Assembly: GCA_027596035.1 (NCBI GenBank)
Contig: JADGJA010000557.1
Span: forward strand, 1-15,210
Origin: Thoreauomyces humboldtii
Lineage: Eukaryota; Chytridiomycota; Chytridiomycetes; Spizellomycetales; Powellomycetaceae
DNA: 15,210 nucleotides
Direction of reading: 5' to 3'
Part shown: positions 8,803 through 15,210 of the stretch, one piece after another
How the letters are laid out: each line of letters starts with the position of its first letter
How positions within the stretch are numbered: the stretch's first letter is position 1
Notes under the pieces: generated by a model
What the model was told of the DNA's origin: nothing
The model's input: only the letters and a program-made list of their open reading frames with translations
The model's database searches: none
Translations under genes and position numbers: made by a program

Positions 8803-9522
8803 ATGCACTTCTCTACCGCACTTACAACCGTTGCCGCCCTCGTCGCGAGCGCCGTTCCCGCCCTGGCTCAGACCCCTGCCGGATGTCCCGTTGTCGGCGA
8901 CGTTAACTGTCTTGCCTCCACCGCCCAGTACACTGTTCTTGCCACCGTCATTTCCAACAATGCGAACACCACTGCCACCCCTGCCAACTACAACGCTACC
9001 ATCTCGATCTCTTGCGTGTACACCTCCGCCGGCGCCAACCAAGGCAAGGGCACGGGCATGATCGGATCCGACCTCACCGTGACCGGATTCGGAAACCCCA
9101 AGGCCGCCTGTCCCTCGGGAGTGGGAGCCGACGCCATCGTCGGATCCACCGGCATCATGTTCATCTCGGTCGGACAGAGCGTCGGGCCGAACGTCCTCCC
9201 CTTCTACACCCTCTTCAACCCATGCGGTGGCGCCGTCGCGAACTCGACCGCCAACCTGCAGACCATCCGAAACGTCATCACCGCCAACCCCACCGACTCG
9301 ATCGTCATGGGAACCTGTGCCCTTCCCCCCGCGCCCCCTGCCAGCTCGTCTGCCTCGTCAGCCGGCGCCGCCACCGCAGCTGCCAGCCCTTCCACCGTCC
9401 CCTTGACCCTTCCCGGCGCCTCCACGGGATCCGGTGCTGGCTCCGTCGAGATCTCCCAGTACACCATCCTGAGCCTCTCGGCACTCGGCCTGGTTGGCGT
9501 CCTCACTGCTGCCTTTGCCTAA
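8803..9522 (+). CDS. Secreted, probably GPI-anchored cell-surface protein
   Basis: This intronless gene encodes 239 residues. The ATG at 8803 begins a clear signal peptide (hydrophobic core TALTTVAALVASAVPALA) with likely cleavage after ALA at residue 22. The mature domain holds six cysteines, among them GCPVV, NCLAS, SCVYTS, ACPSG and TCALP, and potential N-glycosylation sites NTT, NAT and NST. It contains DLTVTGFGNPKAACPSGVGA, a pattern I associate with small beta-rich secreted proteins of fungi, possibly NTR-like. A Ser/Ala/Pro-rich stalk follows (from about 186). The last about 20 residues are hydrophobic (ILSLSALGLVGVLTAAFA), as in fungal GPI-attachment signals. The frame is open upstream of 8803, but that part is non-coding in character and would hide the signal peptide. 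Codon use is strongly C-ending, unlike the neighbouring orphans, which suggests high expression. A wall or surface role is inferred; the exact function is unknown. Confidence 0.85.
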   Translation: MHFSTALTTVAALVASAVPALAQTPAGCPVVGDVNCLASTAQYTVLATVISNNANTTATPANYNATISISCVYTSAGANQGKGTGMIGSDLTVTGFGNPKAACPSGVGADAIVGSTGIMFISVGQSVGPNVLPFYTLFNPCGGAVANSTANLQTIRNVITANPTDSIVMGTCALPPAPPASSSASSAGAATAAASPSTVPLTLPGASTGSGAGSVEISQYTILSLSALGLVGVLTAAFA

Positions 9523-9748
9523 AAGCGTAGCTTGGACATTTCTTAGTTATTAGTTTCTCATAATTACATCTATACTCGTTGCAGCAGTCACTCTTCCCAT
9601 CAGGCTTTGCCGTGGAACAGATCCACTACATCTTTTCCGTCCGCCCGAGTGCTTGATCCCCAAATCAGGTATGATATAGAGCGACGAAAGACCAAGAGTG
9701 GATATGCAATATTGTTGTGAGAAACTTGAGAGAGGAAAAGTTAATAAT

Positions 9749-11046
9749 CTACTCCTCTCCATCGATCTTCTCTCCGTCGCTGTCCTCCTCGTCTCCCGAG
9801 ATCTCTGCGTTCTCCTTCTCGACCTTTGCGAGGAGCTTTGCGAGCTCGAGGTCGTCGGAAGCGCTGACGACCTTGGGGTGCATGACGACCCTCAGGTCCC
9901 CTCCCGCCTTCTTGATCGAGGTCTCGATCGCCACCAGAGCCTTCTCCATCTGCTCCAAACCGCTCGTCTTTTCGATCGAGTTGGTCATGATGAAGTAGAG
10001 GGGCGGCGCGACGAGCTTGACCTTGATGGGGACGTCCTCGGTGGAGCAGGCCTCTCCGGCCAGCAGAGCCGTCTTGATGGCGTCTATTCCCTCGTACCCG
10101 AAGCACGTCACTTCGACATCTGGCGGTTTTTTTTTCCAAAGGTTTGGGGTCATTTGAGTAACAGGACATTCCATGTGCGAACAATACAACGGCGCGAAAG
10201 GGAACGATCGTCCGTTCCAAACATACCGGCACGGATCTTCACGGGCAGGGGCGTTAACCGGCGACGCACGTTGCTGATCATCTCCTTCTTGACATCTTCG
10301 GGCATGTCGAATCCTCCGAACACCGACTCGGGATCGCTGGGGAAAGTGGGAAGAGGGAAGAGAAAAACGTCAGTTCGTTGTTGGAGGCATGCGTCGGGGG
10401 CTGGAACTCACTTGATGGCGATCTTGAATGCGTCGTAAGCGTGGTTATACTTCTTGTAGAGGGGCCAGCAGAATCGTTCCAGGAGGTCCTCGAGGTTGCC
10501 GTTCACCTTGTCGGCGACGTGACGCATGATGCTGTGGACCGCCTTTGACTTTGAGTACTTTTCCTCGCACTTTGCGATGTCCTCTGCGCTGACACGACGC
10601 TTGGACAGGTCGATGTAGCCCTTCTCCTTGTCGACACGGAGGACGACCACGACCTCGTTCCTTCCGACCCGGATGAGCTTCTGGATGGAACGGATCCGCC
10701 TCCTGGACAGTTCCGAGAGCAGGATCATGCCCTCGATGTTGTTGTACTCGAGGAGCTGGACGTAGGCTCCCATGTCGGCGATCTGACGGACGTTGGCCAT
10801 GACGAGCTGGTCGACCTCGGGGAAACGTTGCTCGTACATGCGACACTGGAGACGGGATTGCTTCTCGTCGAGGGCGGCGGCGGCGGAAGGGGTGAAGGTG
10901 GCGCGAACAAAGTCGCCTTCCTCTGCGAGGTCTGCGGCATCGATCGTCTCGTCGTTGCCGAGGTTGGGACCCGACTGCTTGACATGCTGGTCGTCTGGGC
11001 CGGACTCTTCTCCGGACTCGGAGTCGCTATCGTGCTTGGAAGACAT
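9749..11046 (-). CDS. SUI2: Translation initiation factor eIF2, alpha subunit
   Basis: eIF2 alpha is the regulatory subunit of the eIF2-GTP-Met-tRNAi complex. Three exons, 11046-10412, 10336-10227 and 10119-9749, give 371 residues. Introns are 75 bp (GTGAGT..CAG) and 107 bp (GTATGT..CAG), the latter with a poly-pyrimidine run before its acceptor. The S1 domain begins at [20 protein letters not shown] (68-87) and continues through [20 protein letters not shown] and [15 protein letters not shown]. The regulatory serine matching Ser51/52 is Ser111, in [13 protein letters not shown], so control by eIF2 kinases should be retained. The alpha/beta domain is seen in [12 protein letters not shown] joined to [15 protein letters not shown] and in [12 protein letters not shown]. 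The C-terminus is acidic ([10 protein letters not shown]). About 67 extra residues precede the canonical start, whereas family members usually begin a few residues before CRFYE. An in-frame 63-bp segment (10846-10908) could be an intron but has a weak donor and would remove only part of the extension. Confidence 0.95.
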
Positions 11047-11454
11047 TGCGTATGCGTGGGTACGGGATGCAAGGGGGGAGGGGATGGGCTGATGTAAGGG
11101 GTACTGGACGGTTGCGAGCGATTCTATGCGGTTCTAAGGGTGAGGAAGGGGCGTCTTCTGCTGCTTTCTGTAGGGATGGGCGACGACGACGACTGGGGTG
11201 ATCTACAGTTGAGGAATGCCGTTGGCCTGTGTTTGCGAAAAGAGAAGAAGAACAGCAGAGAGCGAGGGAACAGGAAAAGAAACTGTCGAAAAGCCCATTC
11301 CTGAATCTGAATCTGTAACTATTGCTGGGCGATTGCTGCTCGGGTGTTGCGATTCTGCGCATGACGCACGCCCGTCACCGTACAGTCTCTAGTCGCTTTA
11401 CCTCTCGCGTCCGGCCCCGTCCTCGTTCTGCTCCCCGACCCTCCGCAATCCCTC
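11047..11454. promoter_or_regulatory. Shared divergent promoter of eIF2 alpha and the SNM1-type nuclease
   Basis: These 408 bp separate the two opposing start codons and must contain both 5' leaders and promoters. No clear TATA box is seen. The part next to 11455 is CT-rich and arginine-coding in other frames, but no family residues appear before the ATG at 11455. Confidence 0.5.
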
Positions 11455-13768
11455 ATGTCCACCTTGCCGCCGCTGCACAAGCTTATCCCAGGCACCAACT
11501 TTGCCGTCGATGCATTTCAATTCAGGAACCCTGGCCTTCGCTACTTTCTCAGGTAAGCGAGGCGGTCTCTCTCTCCCTCCCTCGGACTCCCCAAGCCTCA
11601 GCCTCGGCCATGCATTCACGGACGCTCGCTGCCAGTCACTTCCACCAGGATCACTGGGGAGGGATCACCAAATCCTGGGAGTATCCGATCTACTGCTCCA
11701 AAGTTACAAAGAGACTGCTCGTCCATGTTCTGGAGGTCGACCCGGCGCTCCTCACCGTCATCCCCATGGACAGCCCCTTCGACCTTGGCGGTGGCTCCAC
11801 CGTCACTCTCATGGACGCCAACCACTGCCCAGGCGCGGCAGTCCTGGTCTTCGACGTCTCCACGGTCGACGGTCCGAAACGATACGTTCACTGCGGAGAT
11901 TGTCGCTTCGACGATAGGATGAAGTTGTGGCCTGCCTGGAGACAGCCCGACGCTGCGACCATGCACCCCGTCGAGGTCCTCTTCCTGGACACGACCTATT
12001 CTGAACCAAAATACCGCTTCCCACATCAATCCATCGTCATCGATTCCGTGATCTCTCTTGTTCGCGACACCCTCACCGCCGACCGGGAAGCAACTCCGCC
12101 GCGCCGCACTCTGTGGGTGGTAGCAACCTACAAGATCGGCAAGGAGAGGATGCTCAAGGCTATTAGCGACGCCGCTGGAGGCGATGCCGGCCTCCCGATA
12201 TACGCAGATCCGGAAAAGATTGCGATATTGAAGCTCCTCGATCTCGATTTCATTGAACTCTTCACCGGGGCCCCTGGAAACACACCGATACATGTTGTCT
12301 CGTGGGGTCAACTGGGAAAGATGGTGCCCGGCGGTACGGATCTCTCGAATGACCACTGTCAAACCCATAAGCTGATCACTTGCCGCTAGGTTGGAAGTTT
12401 CTGCCGGACTGGTCTTTCGTCGAGCAGTACTTGAATTGGACAAACTCCCTCCTTCCCAACGACGCACCCAAGTTCACCGATCTTGCCGGTTTGTCAGGGG
12501 CTTGGTGTCTGCACTGCGCAGAGGATCGTCCCTTAACTGGGTGTCACGTTTCCTTTTGTTCAGGCATCGTGCCCACCGGGTGGACGTGGGAGTTCCAGCA
12601 GCACACGAGCACTCTGTATCACTGTTCAGCGCGGCCGAATCAGAACCACCTCAAGGTCTTTCAGATCCCTTATTCAGGTACCCCAACGAGTGTGGCCGCT
12701 TTCGTCAGCGAGCCGCTTACGTGGTGAAATTTATGGTGAACCCAACCAGAACACAGCAACTATGAGGAGCTTCGCAATTTCGTGGAATATTTACGCCCCG
12801 GACGCGTTGTGCCCACGGTTTTTGGGGGGCCTCGGACTGCGCACAAAATTGAGTTGAGATTTCGGGATCTTGTGGACAGTAAACGCGGAAAACAAATGGG
12901 CTTCAAGGAACTGTTTGGTGGTATGTTGCAATCGTCGAGTGCAATCACGGCGGGAGCCCGAATTCTCATCAACCTCTTAGCTGTGATTGACGCGGAGGCT
13001 TCGGAACAAAATCAGGCGAACGTTGCATCGCTTCCCGAAATTCCCGAAGACTTGATGTCCACGCACAAAGCTTCCGTTATCGTGTGTCCGATATGTGAGA
13101 TACACATGCCGGATTGTGATATCAATCATCATCTGGACGCCGGATGTCTTGCGAAAGAAAGAAGTTTCATTCCAGGCATCGATGGTCTCGGAACAGACAA
13201 AGACCGATGGCCCTCGGAAGGGGGTTTGGCAACAACTCTTGAGCCTGGACCAGAGCACAGATCCGGAGGGGATGGCGAGCCTAAAAATACGGTCCAACAA
13301 GCGGGAGCGCTTTTTGAGCGGGAATCCAAGGCTGGAAGAAATGATAGGACATTGACTGTAGAATTGTTCACGAAGAAGGACCCTCGCGCAACTACTGCTG
13401 TCAAGGAAAGATGGACCGCAATGCATACGATAAAGGAATCGGCAAACTTGGACCCTACATCCCGGATGGACGTGGCTGGACTATCGGTGAAGCCGATGGG
13501 GTCCGAAACAGCCAGTGCGACGCTCGCCTCGGAAGTAGACGCTGCAAAGGTTGCACAATCTTCATGCCCCGTGTGCGATGCGACGGTTTGCGTCTCTGTG
13601 ATCAACCTTCATTTGGACGCCTGCCTGGCGGGAGCGGGTTTAACCTCCCTGAATGGGAGTCCTCCCGCGGGCGGTCGGTCGGTGAAGCGAAAACACTCGC
13701 AGCAGGGGCTTCGATCAAAGTCCAAGCAGACAAAGCTGCCATGGGCCGCGCAGACGAAAGGCAGCTAA
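11455..13768 (+). CDS. PSO2: SNM1/Pso2-type DNA crosslink-repair nuclease with C-terminal UBZ fingers
   Basis: This metallo-beta-lactamase/beta-CASP 5' exonuclease family acts in interstrand crosslink repair in the nucleus. Exons 11455-11552, 11636-12333, 12390-12488, 12564-12677 and 12750-13768 give 675 residues. Introns are 83, 56, 75 and 72 bp, and every join restores a family motif. N-terminal signature: KLIPGTNFAVDAF. Zinc ligands: HFHQDH (34-39, built across intron 1), the His in DANHCPGA and the Asp in HCGDCRFDD. Beta-CASP: DTTYSEPKYRFP, ATYKIGKERM, VPTGWTW (across intron 3) and IPYSEHSNYEEL (across intron 4). These fit SNM1A/Pso2 better than Artemis. The C-terminal half has two UBZ4-like fingers, C449-x2-C452..H464-x4-C469 and C609-x2-C612..H624-x3-C628, and ends in a basic stretch (KRKHSQQGLRSKSKQTK), a likely nuclear signal. 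Yeast and animal relatives carry such fingers N-terminally. The catalytic set looks complete. Confidence 0.9.
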
Positions 13769-14853
13769 GCCATGAGAAGCTAGATACGTGAATCGCGTTC
13801 TGACGATGAACCAGCACATACAAACGACGGCTCAAAGCCTTACTTGCGATGTTCACGGAAAGCCCACAATACTTGGCCCAGCTGATTGGTTGTTCCTCGG
13901 CATGCTCGAAACAATGTTCCCCAAGTAGACTGGTGCAGTGAAGGGAAGGGCGGATGCACTTCCCGCGCGAACAGCTTATACGGCTCAAGCTCCAACACGT
14001 AGCGCAACCCTGCCGGACGAGCCGCGTCTAATTGACTTTGCCGGAAGGAACACACGAAAAAGATCCTTCATCGCCTTCTTCATCGGGTGCAGCACTGAGA
14101 TTCGCCAGGGCGGTTTGCTGAAATTGGGAACTGTCGACGTGAAAGTGCAATGACGGTGGCAGGAGTCCACCGCGCCTTATCTCCACGCTCAGTCTAGTAT
14201 TTTGCCGACTTTGGAACTAGATTAGATCGTTTGCCGACTTTGGAACTAGATTAGATCGAAAACATTGATGTCGACAAACTACCGGTACATCGTTGGACGG
14301 TCGCGGCCCCGGCAAAGTTCGTTCTGTTCCGGCCGCGGCGTTCAACGCGGTTGCATTGTTTCGATCACCCGCAGCATTACCACAAGGTCTTTGCGCCACG
14401 GTCCTGCGGCATAGTTCTCCCGCAGACGTTGCCGTCTATGATCATCGAAGTACCGTTGCTACCTCTGAGTGACCAGATGAGATAACTCTGCATTGAAAGA
14501 GTGCCTTACGGGAGGCCCTGTACCGGCCCTGCTCGGGATCCCAGCTGTTCTCTTCCGCAACGCTCCCCATCGTCAAGTTCAAGGTCTGAGTTTCGCACCA
14601 CTGCCAGCTTGTCAAGGCCTCTCGTTGAAAGCGATGCGGTTGCCGCCAACGATTTCCGATTCATGGTGATTGACTACATTCTCACCAGAGGACAGCGACC
14701 GTAGTGGTACGTCGGCTTCCTCCTGCCGGCGCTGCGGCTCCCATTGCGAGCACCATCTTGTTGCGATGAAGCACCTTCCGAAGACCGGTCTTCATGCAAG
14801 TTTCCGAGCTTGGTCCTTCCAAAGTAAGTGTAAATTAGGAGTAATCTTTCCCG
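13769..14853. other. About 1.1 kb without a confident gene; scattered coding-like pieces
   Basis: This lies between the nuclease stop and the mL45 stop. Minus-strand pieces look partly coding: 14676-14505 (begins MNRKSLAATASLSTRGLDKL); an overlapping frame to about 14430 with WDPEQGRYRASRKALFQC; about 14140-14035 with FQQTALANLSAAPDEEGDE; and 14055-13840 with LRYVLELEPYKLFAREV and LGQVLWAFREHRK. I could not join them with consistent phases. They may be a fast-evolving minus-strand gene, a decayed one, or chance. The 29-bp tandem repeat at 14201 sits among them. Confidence 0.3.
14201..14258. repeat. Perfect 29-bp tandem duplication
   Basis: Two identical adjacent copies, 14201-14229 and 14230-14258, each begin TTTGCCGACTTTGGAAC and end AGATTAGATCG. 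There is no mismatch between copies, so the duplication is recent or conserved. It lies in sequence with no confident gene. Confidence 0.95.
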
Positions 14854-14880
14854 CTATGGAAAATTGGGAGTGATCTTTCC
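14832..14880. repeat. Imperfect 20-bp direct repeat, offset 29 bp, at the mL45 3' end
   Basis: Copies 14832-14851 and 14861-14880 match at 18 of 20 bases. On the minus strand the upstream copy encodes the last residues of mL45 (GKITPNF), and the stop (14856-14854) falls between the copies. Both differences fall at third codon positions in that reading. Confidence 0.8.
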
Positions 14881-15210
14881 AGCGATCCTCCAACTGGGAT
14901 GCTCGCCTTCCTTGCCAAGCCAGCGTTCCAGAACGATGTATTCCGTTAGCTCCTTGGTATCGTTCGGATCGCCACCCTGAAGCTTCTTGTTTGCACCGTA
15001 GAACGCTACGGACTGGGGATGCGAGACGATGTCCCTGATGCGTCAGTCTCGGTCCGGACAGCTTTCTCGACACGTGGTACTTGGTGCGCGTGGGGTGGTT
15101 TACCTGTTTGAGGTTGACCTTTACAGTTATCTGAGCAATCTTGAACTCTTCCCCACCCTTCTCGAATTGAACCTTGGCGGCCGCAATGTGGATGGTTCGC
15201 GGGGGCTCGC
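14854..15210 (-). CDS. Mitochondrial ribosomal protein mL45 / Mba1-like (Tim44-like domain), 3' part
   Basis: This is the 3' end of a minus-strand gene that begins beyond the right edge. Two exons are visible, 15210-15104 and 15012-14854. They are joined across a 91-bp intron (GTAAAC..CAG, phase 0, with a CTGAC branch-like site) and encode the last 87 or so residues. The splice creates AQITVKVNLKQSVAFYGANK, which aligns with the Tim44-like core of mL45 (human VTVRFHTQQTIAVYD region). LTEYIVLERWLGKEG and SWRIAGKI match the conserved EYVVFE..WR..GKI end of the family. mL45 and its yeast relative Mba1 sit at the mitoribosome exit tunnel and help tether it to the inner membrane for protein insertion. 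Mba1 and mL45 cannot be told apart from this fragment. The N-terminal half is missing because the window ends. Confidence 0.75.

Noticed and set aside
9012..9530. Arg/His-rich plus-strand frame inside the secreted-protein gene
   Set aside because: It is a shifted-frame shadow of a GC-biased coding region. The signal peptide and GPI tail support the other frame.
11616..12467. Long minus-strand frame of 283 codons
   Set aside because: It lies antisense to the conserved MBL/beta-CASP exons. All catalytic motifs are on the plus strand.
12977..13605. Minus-strand frames opposite the zinc-finger region
   Set aside because: Both UBZ-like fingers and an unbroken 1-kb exon are on the plus strand. 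The minus frames show no motifs.
1..15210. A mobile element, CRISPR array or defence-type gene cluster
   Set aside because: No transposase, integrase, reverse-transcriptase motif, terminal repeats or regular spacer array was seen. The genes are eukaryotic housekeeping genes and orphans.

Overview
The window reads as nuclear DNA of a fungus. Genes lie close together, carry many short introns (about 48-107 bp) with GT..AG ends, and lack operon structure. A Ser/Ala-rich protein with a signal peptide and a GPI-type tail also fits a fungus. A basidiomycete is my best guess; a chytrid or another intron-rich fungus is possible. No rRNA, tRNA, CRISPR array or transposase was recognised. All exon joins come from reading phase, GT/AG ends and family knowledge, and none has transcript support.

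Left part (1-4550): a very acidic nuclear-type protein (327-905), an unrecognised two-exon gene (1478-2215), then the mitochondrial small-subunit ribosomal protein mS23 (2479-3562, three exons). Convergent to mS23 lies GET1 (3744-4550, minus, five exons), the ER membrane receptor subunit for tail-anchored proteins.

Middle (4551-9522): a minus-strand single-pass membrane protein with a basic linker and 15-residue Val/Glu repeats (starts at 6336; 3' end uncertain). It is divergent from an unrecognised helical, charged protein pieced together from six short exons (7081-8103). Next comes an intronless secreted, probably GPI-anchored cell-surface protein (8803-9522).

Right part (9749-15210): eIF2 alpha (minus, three exons) with an unusual acidic N-terminal extension. 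It is divergent from an SNM1/Pso2-type metallo-beta-lactamase/beta-CASP DNA crosslink-repair nuclease (11455-13768, five exons) that carries two UBZ4-like zinc fingers at its C-terminus. After about 1.1 kb with no confident gene, the 3' end of a Tim44-like mL45/Mba1-type mitoribosomal gene runs off the right edge on the minus strand.

The genes are housekeeping functions (cytosolic translation initiation, mitoribosome, ER insertion, DNA repair) mixed with lineage-specific orphans. They do not form one pathway. The most interesting items are the SNM1 architecture, the eIF2 alpha extension, the repeat-bearing membrane protein and two 29-bp tandem duplications near the right end.
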